In this document: positions 11,205 through 21,584 of the stretch, piece by piece | Numbering within the stretch: the first letter of the stretch is position 1 | How the letters are laid out: each line of letters begins with the position of its first letter | Program-made: the position numbers and the translations under genes | Source: Effrenium voratum | Lineage: Eukaryota; Sar; Dinophyceae; Suessiales; Symbiodiniaceae | Direction: 5' to 3' | DNA: 64,000 nucleotides | Assembly: GCA_963377175.1 (NCBI GenBank) | Contig: CAUJNA010003827.1 | Coordinates: 997,646-1,061,645 of the forward strand | Notes under the pieces: model-generated | Seen by the model: the letters and a program-made list of their open reading frames with translations, nothing else | What the model was told of the DNA's origin: nothing | Databases searched by the model: none

Positions 11205-12002
11205 ACTTTACGCCGTTGCGTTTTTTGGAGATTCCACCAAGCCTGATGACAATCTTTGGGCTCAATCATGCGGGGAAGCCAAACAAAAAGGAATTGAGAG
11301 AATGCGAAGGAATAACTGGGTGTGTGTGTGGGGATTGATCAAAAGGTCCTTTACATGGGATTGCCATTGTGGAAAACAGCTTAAAAATGATATGTCCCAC
11401 TAAATGGAAAAGTTGCCCATTGTCATTTGGGGGCCCTAAATGGAATCTTTCATCAACCTCCATGTGCGAAAAGTGGCCACTTGCAATGAAGAACGCGCCA
11501 TATTCACCGGCATTTCTGACAATCCTGGGGCCAACATCAGATCCTGGCCACAAAATCACTCAACACCCAGCTGATGAAAACAACACGTCGCATTTGGGGG
11601 CCCGAAACTAAGAGTAGACTAAATGATCTTGGTTCTGGGGAAGCACGGGTTTATGACAACCTGCCGCGCCTTCCTCCCAAACAATATCCCCTTGGGGTAA
11701 ATCCAGACTCACATGCTGAGAGGACGCTCCGATTTACGTCCCTCACTTTCCCAAAGGACCCATCAATAAAAGGTTCACCTTTTGGGACCCCTAAAAACAG
11801 ACCAAGGGAAAACCAAAAGGTCAAAAGGTCGATTCGCTTTGAACAACTGAGATCCAGTTAAAAAGGCGCCGCTCCCGAACTCTCCGTTGAGTTTAGATGA
11901 ACATCTGAGGGTGACATTCGCTGCTCCACCTGAAGGGCAACCGATGCGGAGATCACGGGTTTTGTTTTTCTCGATGGGGCGGGAACCTGTGGCTGGTGTT
12001 GT

Positions 12003-12203
12003 CTAGGCGTACGCCAGGTCTGCTCCAAAGACCTCACAATCCGTTGGCCCCCAGAAAGCGAGCGTGAAAGGTGCTTTCTGGTTGGGGCACTGAGGCGCGC
12101 TGGTGAGAATGATATCTCCATTCTGGTGAAACTTGGAGACAAAGCCAACTTTGGGCTCTGTGAAAATGATCCCAAAGGCTCCAACTGAAGGAAGCGCGGC
12201 CAA
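12003..12203 (-). other. Coding-like open segment inside a CER1-like intron
   Basis: Sixty-six stop-free codons after CCAGAG|G, reading VGAFGIIFTEPKVGFVSKFH, end in TAG. Composition looks coding, but the flanking CER1-like exons (m) and (o) join without it. It may be an exon of another gene or chance. Confidence 0.25.
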
Positions 12204-12260
12204 CCTCTGGTGCCATGTTTAGACAACACATGTTCGGCGCTCGAGAAAACCGTCTCCGGC

Positions 12261-12355
12261 CTCGCCCTTGATCTTCTGAAACCGCTCCTCGCAGCCCGTG
12301 ATCATCCGCACCTCGCGGGTGAACTCATCTTGCGAGCGGTGCGACCAGGGCTCCA
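12261..12355 (-). CDS. CER1/WAX2-like gene, exon (m)
   Basis: Reads EPWSHRSQDEFTREVRMITG then CEERFQKIKGE. The ERFQKI part matches the S.ERFE.I..E segment after the TSK.GRA turn. A GC donor after GGCGAG ends in phase 0 and joins exon (o). A GT further on (12250) would break the frame. A type-G element lies 30 bp upstream. Confidence 0.83.
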
Positions 12356-12383
12356 CTTTTTAGACTGAAACCAGGGTAGACTT

Positions 12384-12498
12384 AAACTCAGTTGTTCAGT
12401 GACCCTGGAAAAAAGGGAACCCTTTTTGGGGAAGACCATTTTTAGTGGGGCAGCCACTAAAAAAGAAGGGAAAAAGGGTGCCACTGAACAACTGAGTA
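12384..12498. mobile_element. Type-G element (ends ACTCAGTTGTTCAGTG)
   Basis: Inverted ends ACTCAGTTGTTCAGTG and CACTGAACAACTGAGT; internal TTTTTAGTGGGGCAGCCACT. It sits about 30 bp upstream of CER1-like exon (m). Confidence 0.78.
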
Positions 12499-13680
12499 AA
12501 CCCAGGGGTGGTTCATTGCCAAAGGAGAACCCCTGGGAGAAAAAATCCATCTTGGGGTCAACAAGTGGAACCCTGGGTGCGACAAATGCAGGGGATGAGT
12601 TGCATGGAAGGACCGAAATGAGAAATGGAAGGACCCCAAGAAAGACCATCCCTTGCTGGTGGTTTCCTTTAAGGGGACCAATTTCGGGGTTCATTCCGTT
12701 TCTCATTCCCTACTTCTCGCACCAGCAAGTAATCAAAGGGCACCTCCTCTTTCAGGTCCCTTTTAGTGCACTGTGAAGACCCAACCTGAGGCCCCGAATC
12801 CGCAACACATCCACCCTGCGAGTTGACTTCTGCCAGCGTTGCATCGTGCTAGTGGGCAAAGAACAACGTGGCTTCACATACCGGGGGGGGGGGGGTTAGG
12901 ATTTGCCCACACAAAGTAACACCGGGATGCACAGGAAAAACACTGTGTGTAAAGTGAAAAACAATACTTCTGAAGGTTGACACATACAAAGTTGGCTCAA
13001 GCACTGTTGCTTCAAAGACAGTACCAACTATGTAATACTCACCGCAGATTCAGGAAATCCCAAAGCATCAACTTCCAACCCAACCTTCGTTTTTGTCTGC
13101 TCCACTTTCTGGAGAGTTATTTTCTTGTGGAGTACCACTACTCAACTCGCATCCTGAGTCTGGCTTTTGTCACAACCGTCCAAAGTAGAAAGCTTGCCAC
13201 CTGGCTTTTGTCACTCAAACCGACTCAAACCGTCCAAAGTAGAAAGCTAGAAACTGAGACAAGAGATGGCTTGCCAAGAGACCTTGCAAGTGGCTTGCAT
13301 CGCTGGACCTCTCGAAGGGACTCTCCAATCTGTTGGGCCAGACTTAGGCCTGCAAAATGTGGCAGAAGGGTTCACACGGATCTCTTTCGTGTATCTCAAA
13401 ACAGGTGGAATCCCGTTACACATGTTGCAGGTCAATTATTGTTCTTGCCCTTAGCTTCCCTTGAACAACACGCGCACGACCCTTCTTGGCCACGCAAAAA
13501 ATGGGTCGACCCAAATAGAGGGTCAACCAGGTTCGGATTCTCCGGGGAAGACTGCCCTCTTGAAATCGGCGCCCTGGTCACTCCCATGACTCGGCCCATG
13601 TGAGGAAGGATGCAACTCAATGGGTCGACCCAAATCGAAAGTCCAACCTGAGGAGTGAGTTCTCCTGAAACCAAAGGGAC

Positions 13681-13777
13681 CTCACTTGCTGAATGGATGG
13701 CCCAAAAACAAAAAATGTATATATACCACTAAAATGGTCTTCCCAAAAAGTTTAAAGTTCACAAACTCAGGAAGTGA
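13681..13777. mobile_element. Type-F element (ends CTCACTTGCTGA)
   Basis: CTCACTTGCTGAATGGATGG to AACTCAGGAAGTGAG with TACCACTAAAATGGTCTTCC in the middle, which can fold as an inner hairpin. Confidence 0.82.
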
Positions 13778-13830
13778 GGGGAGGACGCCTCTGAGTCTCG
13801 TGTTGTCCCCGGGGCCCCAGGCAGTGTGGC

Positions 13831-13914
13831 CCCGCTTGGCCAGCAGAATGCACAAGGCGCGGCCGATTTTCGAGGTAGAGCCGGCGAAGACGATCTCGTC
13901 CTCGCACGGAGTCA
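13831..13914 (-). CDS. CER1/WAX2-like gene, exon (l), TSKIGRA motif
   Basis: Encodes DEIVFAGSTSKIGRALCILL, a Rossmann-like glycine-rich turn typical of the WAX2 C-terminal domain (VFL.GATSK.GRA). Ends at a GC donor in phase 1. The leftover G plus TG of exon (m) gives AKRVEPW, so the join is in frame. The start is AG|TG at 13914 or AG|GAC at 13900. Confidence 0.87.
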
Positions 13915-14425
13915 CTTTTTCGTGGAGCCCCAAAAAGGGGCTTCTAGGAGCCCAAAACGGGGGATGCATCTAGGAAACGGTTTGAGTTTGACAAAAAGTC
14001 TAGGAAACGGTTTGGAGTTGCTTTCTCTGTTCTTTTGCGGATCCACAGTTGCATGGAACGTGGAGCCCAAAATGCGGGGTCCATCTACTTCGCCATGGTG
14101 CTGAACCACACAAACGCAGTATTAAAAACACAACCGCATGTGTTTGTGATGGTTTTACTCAGTCTAGGAAACGGTTTGGAGTTGCGGCTTTTGTGGATCC
14201 ACTGGAGGATGTTCAAGTACTAAAAGAGTTCTAAAACAGAAGCTACAGGGGGAAGAACCCAGTGAAATCCCACAAAATGAGCCAATACCAAGCGTTTCTA
14301 GTCCAATTAATCCCCAGGCGAGTCCTGTGAAAACGGATCGTTCTGTCGTCGTGAACTCGGCGGACTAGCGCTTGCACAAGTTTCAGCTGTGAGCATGTGC
14401 TATGTTGCGAAAAAGCGAATCAATG

Positions 14426-14452
14426 CCACCCCACCCCACCCCACCCCACCCC
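14426..14452. repeat. (CCCCA)n microsatellite
   Basis: Five CCCCA units followed by CCCCGG. Confidence 0.9.
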
Positions 14453-14968
14453 GGAATGCGATGGCTGGACTACCAGCACAAGTTGCCTAAGCTGTGTATG
14501 AAGTGGAAAGGAAGAAGACCGCAACTTCCAGTTTCTGTTGCAGGGGGATCCCTGGCACGAACAACGCTCTTGTTGACTGAGGAGGCTTTGCGGAGGCTTT
14601 CGATTTTGGGCACCAGGGTATCTATGAAATGAAGAATGCAATAGAATAGTGTTCAACCTCAACTGTTCCTGAATGCTGACTGACCATCGTGATGATTATG
14701 GATTTTTGGAACGCCTGAATGAGAAGGTTGCGTCCCCAGTCACCTATACCTGATGGGGTGTCTAGGGCCATGATTTGAAGGCACCTCTTTGCGCCATTTT
14801 CTGACACGCAAATAAGGAGCCCGGTCAAGTTTTGACCGTCAGCAAGGGAATGTCCTGCGGTCCAGGCTTGAGTGCAACCCATTGCCCGACAGCAGTTGCA
14901 TCCAAGCCTTGGACATGCGATAACTTGCAAATCGAATTGGGGCACCGCGAGACGCGACTACCTGTCTG

Positions 14969-15069
14969 GGCTGTCCTCAGATCCCCTGCTAAAAGTTTAG
15001 CTTTTAGTGGGTTAAATGGAAACCCCCTAAAAGTCTAAAAAACTAAGGGGATGGCCGGGAACCACCAAG
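14969..15069. mobile_element. Type-D element just past the PPR stop
   Basis: GCTGTCCTCAGATCCCCTGC, TTTTAGTGGGTTAAATGG and GGGATGGCCGGGAACCACC. It ends 12 bp from the PPR stop codon. Confidence 0.78.
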
Positions 15070-15080
15070 CTGTCACCATG

Positions 15081-17042
15081 TCATTGTCTCCACATATGAC
15101 AAGCATACCATACATCAAATCCAGGTACCACTGCCAACTCCGTTTCGCACACAGAAACGGTTGCATTCAAACTCCGCACATTTGCTTGAAGCTTTGCCAT
15201 GACCATTGCCTGCAACAAGGCCAATGCCTGCTCCCACTGCCCACCCTGTTTGCACGCAGTGATTATTGCACTGTAGGTAATTTCACTTGCCTGCATCTTT
15301 GCTACATGTATTGACCAAAACAAGTTCAATGCCTCCTGCCACTGACAACCTTTCTCGCAAGCGCTGATGGTTGCGTTGCAACTGACTACATCCTCTTGCA
15401 CTCGATCTGCTTGCATTGCTGAAAATACCGCCAACGCCTGCTGCCACTGCCCGCCTTTCTCGCAAGCGCTGATCGCGGCATTGAAGCTGATAACATCAGC
15501 TTGCACCCTTGCGGCCGGAATTTCCAGGAATATGACCAGCGCTTGCTGCCACCGTCCAGCTTCTTCGCATGCACTAATCGTAGCATTGAAGGAAACCGTG
15601 CTTGCAGGGACATTTGCTGCAGCCATCATTTGCAGCAGTGCCAACCCCTGCTGCCACTGCCCTTGCTTCTGACAGGCAGTGATGGTGGCACTGAAGCTGA
15701 CTGCGCTTGGTTGCACCTCTGCTTCTGGCATTTCGCTAAGCATGACTAAAGCCTGCTCCCACTGCCCGCCTCTCTCGCAAGCGCTGATGGTTGCGTTGAA
15801 ACTGATTTCATCCGCCTGCACGGTGGCAGTGACCATTTCAGCGAAAAGGACCAGCGCTTGCTGCCATTGCCCGGCCTTCCCACACGCGCTGATCGTCGCA
15901 TTGTAACTCACCTCATTTGCTTCTACTGCCCGCGGCATGGCTCGAAACAAGGCTAAGGCCTGCTGCCACCGAGATGCTTTTTCAGCGGCACTGATGGTTG
16001 CGTTGAAGGTGATCACGCTTGCTTGCCTACTTGCCGCACTTGTCCGAAACAGGGCCAACGCCCGTTGCCATTGACCAGCCTTTTCAAAGGCGCTGATGGT
16101 CGTGTTGGAGCTAATCGTGTCTACTTGCACCCTAGCAGTAGGAATGGCGGTGAACAAGGCAAGCGCCGGCTGCCACTGCCCTGCTTTCTCGCAAGCGCTG
16201 ATGCTGGCATTCAAGATCACATCATTGACGTGGACCTCTTTCACCAGCATCTCCGAGGAAAAGGCCAATGCGTGCTGCCACTGCTCTCCTTGTCCACATG
16301 CACTGATGACTGAGCCAAAGCTGATCACATCCGCTTGAACCATGGCTGCGGCCATTGCTTGGAACAAGGCCAAGGCCTTAAACCACGGCCCATCTTTGTG
16401 ACAGGCACTGATGGTGGCACTGAAGCTGACTGCGCTTGGTTGCACCTCTGCTTCTGGCATTTCGCTAAGCATGACTACAGCCTGCTCCCACTGCCCGCCT
16501 TTCTCGCAAGCGCTGATCGTTGCGTTGAAACTGATTTCATCCGCCTGCACTGTGGCACTTGCCATTTCGGCAAAAAGGGCGAGCGCTTGCTGCCATTGCC
16601 CGGCCTTCCCACACGCACTGATGGTCGCATTGTAACTCACCTCATTTGCTCGTACTACTGCCTGCGGCATGGCTCCAAGAAGAAACCATGCACCTTGCCA
16701 CGAATGCCTCCTTGAGCAAATTGAGATTGCCACAGTAAAGTCCCTTGTGTCCAACTGAGCTCGACGTTCAATGAGCTGCTGGAATGCCTCAAGGTCAAGC
16801 TTCTCAAGAGGAATCCTGCGCCGAGCGCCAGCCGTGTCACTGCCCCTGTCCACAATCGCCCGGCAGGTTTTCGGCCGGAACTTCTTTCGCCCGTTTCGGG
16901 GTTTTCTCCAAGCGGACAATGACATGACCACCGCGGACATCGCAGGTTCGCGTCTCGAATTTTGAAAGGGACGCTTGAAAGCCGGCCTCTGTCGGCCAGG
17001 TGCAAGCTGTTGAAGGTCGAAGCGGACCGCAAAGAATTCCAT
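15081..17042 (-). CDS. PPR (pentatricopeptide repeat) protein, intronless, 653 aa
   Basis: A single uninterrupted frame from ATG at 17042 to TGA at 15081. After an arginine-rich N-terminus (about residues 1-90, possibly an organelle-targeting region), some 15 repeats of about 35 residues follow plus one partial. They are of the form SYNATISACGKAGQWQQALA and SFNATISACEKGGQWEQA. PPR proteins bind organellar RNA, one base per repeat, and act in RNA processing, editing or translation. Repeats 2-4 and 9-11 are nearly identical, the trace of a 732-bp internal duplication. The last about 20 residues (after SVCETEL) do not look like PPR and may be read-through of a missed splice site. An upstream in-frame TGA precedes the ATG. 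The gene lies inside an intron of the CER1-like gene, same strand, with a type-D element just past its stop. The lack of introns beside intron-rich neighbours suggests retroposition or independent origin. Confidence 0.92.
   Translation of the reverse strand: MEFFAVRFDLQQLAPGRQRPAFKRPFQNSRREPAMSAVVMSLSAWRKPRNGRKKFRPKTCRAIVDRGSDTAGARRRIPLEKLDLEAFQQLIERRAQLDTRDFTVAISICSRRHSWQGAWFLLGAMPQAVVRANEVSYNATISACGKAGQWQQALALFAEMASATVQADEISFNATISACEKGGQWEQAVVMLSEMPEAEVQPSAVSFSATISACHKDGPWFKALALFQAMAAAMVQADVISFGSVISACGQGEQWQHALAFSSEMLVKEVHVNDVILNASISACEKAGQWQPALALFTAIPTARVQVDTISSNTTISAFEKAGQWQRALALFRTSAASRQASVITFNATISAAEKASRWQQALALFRAMPRAVEANEVSYNATISACGKAGQWQQALVLFAEMVTATVQADEISFNATISACERGGQWEQALVMLSEMPEAEVQPSAVSFSATITACQKQGQWQQGLALLQMMAAANVPASTVSFNATISACEEAGRWQQALVIFLEIPAARVQADVISFNAAISACEKGGQWQQALAVFSAMQADRVQEDVVSCNATISACEKGCQWQEALNLFWSIHVAKMQASEITYSAIITACKQGGQWEQALALLQAMVMAKLQANVRSLNATVSVCETELAVVPGFDVWYACHMWRQ
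15670..16680 (-). repeat. Internal direct duplication in the PPR gene (offset 732 bp)
   Basis: The segment about 15670-15945 recurs at about 16402-16680 with over 90 percent identity, including about 65 identical bases starting at 15679 and 16411. The offset equals 244 codons, seven repeats, so the frame is kept. Confidence 0.85.
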
Positions 17043-17439
17043 GGGCTGCGGGGATGTAGGAACCCCGGAAAGCGCATGGTGAGCCGCTGGTCGGGTTCAG
17101 TCCCCAACCAAGCTGAGAGCTGAATGCCGCAAGGCCAATTCGGGGTGCAAAGGCCGAGCCACACTCCTCATTCTTTCGCATTATGAAGGCTCTTCCGAAG
17201 CTGAAGTCCAAACCAACAGGACCGCGGGGACAAGCTGCCCCCATTCACCCCCCGTATGCTCTTTTCGCCCTGTCTTACACAAGCGTCAAAAAAAAAATAG
17301 AAGGGTTTTATATTACACCCTGGGAATACACCCACTGGGTATTGACCCAATCTAGCCACACTTCCGGACAAAACCGTGCAATTCTGAACCGTTCTGGGTC
17401 ATGTCATCCCGGGTGTAATACAAAAATCCCTCAGAACAT

Positions 17440-17502
17440 TATATATACCTATATATATATATGTGCCTATATATATAATGTTACGTATATATATATATAC
17501 AC
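17440..17502. repeat. (AT)n tracts
   Basis: TATATATA runs split by GTGCC and GTTACG; AT runs also occur at 50999-51021, 51074-51103 and 60463-60485. Confidence 0.9.
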
Positions 17503-17812
17503 TAAAAAAAGCAAGGTTGTCCTGAGGTTTTTGTGGACTCTGGTCGAGCTCGCTTCACACAGCACCGACCCGAGCCCACAGAAAAACAGCCTTCAAGTCT
17601 TTGAGCCCCCAAAAGGAGAAGAAGCCTTGCCATGCTGGGAGCCACTCGCAAAAACCACGTGTGTGATCGTGTTGTTTTTTTCCGGGAAAAAAAACACGTG
17701 TGCTCTCGTGTTTTTGGCGGGAAAAAACGTGTTTTTGTTGTTTTTGTTTTTGTTTTAAATAAATAAATGCGGATTAAATGGACACCACCGGCTGATGTTA
17801 CGTCGCTCTCAA

Positions 17813-17918
17813 CTCACTTCCTGAGTGGATGGGCCAACGAAACAACTGAACTTGTTGTTTACCACTAAAATGGTCCAAGCCCAAAAAGCGACTACGGTCC
17901 AGCAGGAACGCAAGTGAG
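17813..17918. mobile_element. Type-F element
   Basis: CTCACTTCCTGAGTGGATGG to CAGGAACGCAAGTGAG; TTTACCACTAAAATGGTCC core. Confidence 0.78.
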
Positions 17919-18300
17919 TCAATCTGCAAGTGGGGGAAAGGCTTCATGGACCCCACAACCCCAAGCTAACTGAAACAAAATTCATCACGGCCAACGCAAG
18001 GTGTTGCTTTCTTCAGTAGCCACCTCGGTTTATGGTGTAAAATCCTTACCAACACGTTTAAACCGCGACCTCGTTCCGTTTACCCTGAAACCAGTTTCCC
18101 TGATGACCATCCCGAGTTGCTCCAAGGCAAAGTGAGTTCTGCCACCCGTGCACAACTGACATCGGAGAGGGTGTGGTCTCCCAATTCCGCTTTTCAAAGG
18201 GAAAGTGAACCTTTTAAAGGCAATTTAAGGGGTCACCCTGTCACCCAGTTTCATTTTAAAGGGGGTAAGGATACGTCTGTCACGTGTCACTTGAAGGAAC

Positions 18301-18371
18301 CTCTGCTCGGCCTCCCCGTTCCCCAGCTCGCGCCCGGCCTTGGGCTGGGTGTGCTCCCGCAGTGCCTGGAG
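18301..18371 (-). CDS. CER1/WAX2-like gene, candidate exon (k)
   Basis: Reads ALREHTQPKAGRELGNGEAE between AACAG|CTC and AGAG|GTTCC. Composition is exon-like and the position lies between (j) and (l). This loop is not conserved in the family, and its end phase does not match exon (l). Either a different donor is used or another small exon exists. Confidence 0.5.
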
Positions 18372-18803
18372 CTGTTCCAAAGGGGGGAACATGCAGGACT
18401 CACATGGAAGCTGCCAGAAGGCTTCTGCAAATGGAACAAAGTCTACCAAAGGGGTCCTGAGAGCCATGTTGGTCTGGGGGAGGGTAGTTCAGGCGTCAAC
18501 TTTGTACAAAAAGACAGTGTTCATGGACAAGAATCAAAATGAGGCCCAGCTCAAACCGCCCAAGGACATATTTCAAGTCCTGACATGGGCGAAACCTGAA
18601 GCAGGACTCTTTCTGCATGGCGTGAGGGCCCAAACAGCTTGAATGCAAGGGAGTGAAGGACTAGTGGCTTGCAGTACTTGGATGGCCTAGTGCTGCTCCG
18701 ACGGACCAGCAGCCAAGCCAAATAGGCAAAGCAGTGATCCCACGAGAAGCATGTCCCTTGAGCATCCTGCCAGGAAACAATCCATCACAAACCGGTAGAC
18801 GCA

Positions 18804-18906
18804 ATCTTGGTTGCTGTTGACCCCTTTGCAAAAAGTTTAACTTCTTGTGGGTTTAGTGGAAAACCCAACTTGATTTCAACCAAAAGTTAAAGTCCAAAGA
18901 TCCGGT
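18804..18906. mobile_element. Type-E element
   Basis: TTGGTTGCTGTTGACCCC, GCAAAAAGTTTAACTT, GATTTCAACCAAAAGTTAAA, AAAGATCCG. Shared with copies at 30.9, 31.7 and 32.0 kb. Confidence 0.78.
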
Positions 18907-19814
18907 AGCCAATAGCAGTCAAACAGTCTGCAGGTAATCCCAGGCCGCTTTTCAGGACACGTATGTTTCCTTGGAAGACCTTCACTACTGGGTCTTTGTT
19001 GCCGAAATACGTGTGACAGTCTTCGCAGATGCTGCAACAGGAATCCAACATCTTGCCCAGTCAACTTTATTTCTGACTCGCTGATTATTCCCAATAAACC
19101 AATGCGTTGAACAGTCCATTGCCGTCCCTAGCAGAACTGGTGGCACTCAAAACTGCGAAATCTCCTGCAGCTCACATACTCCCACAACCGAGAACAACCC
19201 ATGCTGAGAACGTATGGTGTGCCGTTCATCAAGTGGAAATGAAGGCTATGAATTGACCACGTGGTGGTGCCGGTTGATCAATCATATAATGTTAACCTCG
19301 GATTAAGCAGGTGTCCCCTTTCGGCGGGGATTCATCACTTTTGGAGGGAACACCCCCATAATCATGGGACGGATTTATTACTCCTGGGTCAACATTGGTG
19401 CCGTCTCTTGAAACAAATAGTCACGTGTTCTGCTGCCTCTGGAGTGGGCGGTGAGTAGGCAACCAAAAAGGATCCTCATTTCAGCTCTTCACATGCTGAC
19501 TTTCGCCACAACCGTTCTATTCGTAAAGGCGACCTGCAACTTGCTCTTTTGATCGCTTCAAAATCAAAATATGCACCCTGAACCTGAAACCTAAAAAATG
19601 GCTGTGGGTCAAAACCCTGTACCCCCATTGAACATCATCCCAATCCCCACTAAAATAGACTAAAATGGGTGGTGCACCTACCCCAAAATGGGATCCCATT
19701 GGTTTTGGCCCATGGCCAAATCATGGGGCCTGCACAGGAGGAGAAGGGGGTGGGAGCTCAAATTTCAGCCGACAGCATCCCTTAGGCAACGGACCGACGG
19801 ACCCATGGCCGCGC

Positions 19815-19931
19815 CTGCCACACCGCAGCGGCCGTCAAGGTGTTGCCGTGCACCACCCGGATCTTGCGGTCGCCCAGCTGGGGCAGCAGATCCTTTCCTC
19901 GGGCCAACCAATCGGGGCGTCTTGGGCACCA
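19815..19931 (-). CDS. CER1/WAX2-like gene, exon (j), HGNTLTAA motif
   Basis: Thirty-nine codons in phase 0 include GKDLLPQLGDRKIRVVHGNT and then LTAAAVWQ. Algal CER1-like proteins have RVVHGNTLTAAVV at the start of the WAX2 C-terminal domain. The donor is CAG|GC. The acceptor could be AG|TGG as given or a nearby AG 12 nt inside. Confidence 0.88.
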
Positions 19932-19972
19932 CTGGCCCCGTTTAAGGCAGGGTTCAAATCACTGCACATTTT

Positions 19973-20054
19973 CTAGGTCCTCCAGATTTGAGAGGTTATA
20001 TAGAGGGTGCCCGATTTGTTTTCTTCTGTAGTCTATTCTAGTAGGGGATGAATG
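19973..20054. mobile_element. Type-A MITE, copy 3 (right end lost)
   Basis: Left end CTAGGTCCTCCAG and core are present and the right terminus is missing. It shares its left flank (TGCACATT.TCTAGG) and an ATTTGAG variant with the copy at 20197, so the two arose by local duplication. Confidence 0.75.
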
Positions 20055-20196
20055 TAAGGTTCAAATCAGGGTGGTGGGATCACAAGGGGTTTTGCCCCAC
20101 TTCTGTGATACAAGGGAATTTTCGCCTGTTATGTGTGGGGGTTCGTGTTTGGGAAGCCCTTATTGTTGTATCACATAAGTGGTCATTGCACATTAT

Positions 20197-20321
20197 CTAG
20201 GTCCTCCAGATTTGAGTGGTTAGAATAAGGGTACCCGTTTTTCTGTAGTCTAATTAATTTAGTAGGGGAACCCTCCCCCAAAAAATGGTAAAAGTGCACA
20301 ATTGCAATTGGGGGACTTAGT
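20197..20321. mobile_element. Type-A MITE, copy 4
   Basis: Complete element with right end GGGGGACTTAG; flanked by the 4-bp duplication TTAT. Confidence 0.87.
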
Positions 20322-20660
20322 TATGATGCATTATGATCACGTCATGACTTCAGACTTCCCCACAACCCCATTAATATTTGGGCCTTTGAAGTGCCCTGAA
20401 AGCGAGGGTTTTGTGGGGCCGAGTGGGGAGGGGATACGTTTCTGATCGTTCGGGTAGAAACTGGCCTGGAACAAAAAGGCCACAAGCCAAAACCCAGGGC
20501 TCCCTCGGTTCGGACCAAGGGCGACTTCCCGGTTTTCCGTGTCAACCCATGCCCCTTGGCTCCCCAAGTAGGACATTTGTTTCAAACCCAATGCGGAATG
20601 TCGCACTGATGTCGCACTTCTGCTTCCCAAGTCTGAAGAGCTGTGCAAAGAAGTGTCGAC

Positions 20661-20817
20661 TTTTTTTGTGTGTGTGTGTGTCCGTGTGTCTGTGTGTCTG
20701 TGTCTGTGCGTCTCTCTCTGTGTCTCTGTCTCTCTCTGCCTCTCTCTGTGTCTCTTTGTGTCTCTGTGTCTGTGTGTGTCTGTGTGTGTGTCTCTGTGTC
20801 TGTGTGTGTATGTGTGA
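20661..20817. repeat. TG / TCTG / TCTCTG compound microsatellite
   Basis: About 155 bp made only of G, T and C in TG-rich blocks. Confidence 0.93.
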
Positions 20818-21584
20818 AGAAGGCTTCATGTGCTTGGTTGCAGCTGCACCCAATTTGTCCACCGTCAGTTGTTGACATGAGGGGAGTGCAATACTCCGAA
20901 CAGGGGAACCGGGCTCCTCTCTATATATATATATTGCATTCCAGGAAGCCCGACTGTGGATACACGAAATCCTGCACCACCTATTAATCCCTGGAATGAT
21001 TCGATTCCCCCGCAAACACAAAATGGTTTCAACCATGGCCTCATTTCCTGGTGCGAAGAGATTTGGCTCCATCCACAGTATGGGAGAGAAGAAAAGAAAA
21101 AAAACAAAAACGGGGATTGAAGCGCGTAGGCTTCCTGAGCTACTGAGCCACTGAGCCCTGCGCCGCCTTGGTTGATGAACTCCGCCTGGCCCGAGGAGCT
21201 GCTCCCACCGGCAACCAAAACGTTGAGCTTGGACTGAGCAGTGCATTCGGTCTCAGACGGACATCCATTTTGCAGCACCAAAGAAACCCTATGATGGTTC
21301 TCCTGCAACCAACAAACAATGGCTTCAACCATGGTCCACAGAATGTGAGGGTGTGTGCTCAAAGAGAGGACAAACTGAACACATCCCTTTTGGCTTTGCT
21401 TGCGGGAACTGAACCACCGGCCTTTTGGGCCCCAACGGAACCACGGATTGCCCTCCCTGACTTTCACTGGCTGTGGGACGATAAACCAGTGCAATTTCTT
21501 GGTATAGCTGACTTCCAGAGGGACCTCCCAAAAATAGTCGGATGGAAATCGAACCCATCGAACCCGCCTCTCATAGTGACCAAC

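Larger units (their letters stand above)
10011..12260 (-). other. CER1-like intron between exons (m) and (o)
   Basis: GC...AG intron of 2.25 kb holding the 10.7-kb duplicated segment, a diverged type-B element and a TTGATCAAAAGGTCCTTTAC element at about 11334 (relatives at 9688, 27240 and, inverted, 44656). Confidence 0.6.
13915..18300 (-). other. CER1-like intron containing the PPR gene
   Basis: Besides the PPR gene it holds a (CCCCA) run, a threefold CTAGGAAACGGTTTG motif (13970-14175), types D and F elements and AT tracts. Confidence 0.55.

Noticed and set aside
12977..13603. 208-codon plus-strand frame
   Set aside because: Contains an internal TTTTGTCACAACCGTCCAAAG-type direct repeat and overlaps the CER1-like intron; no motif, probably chance.
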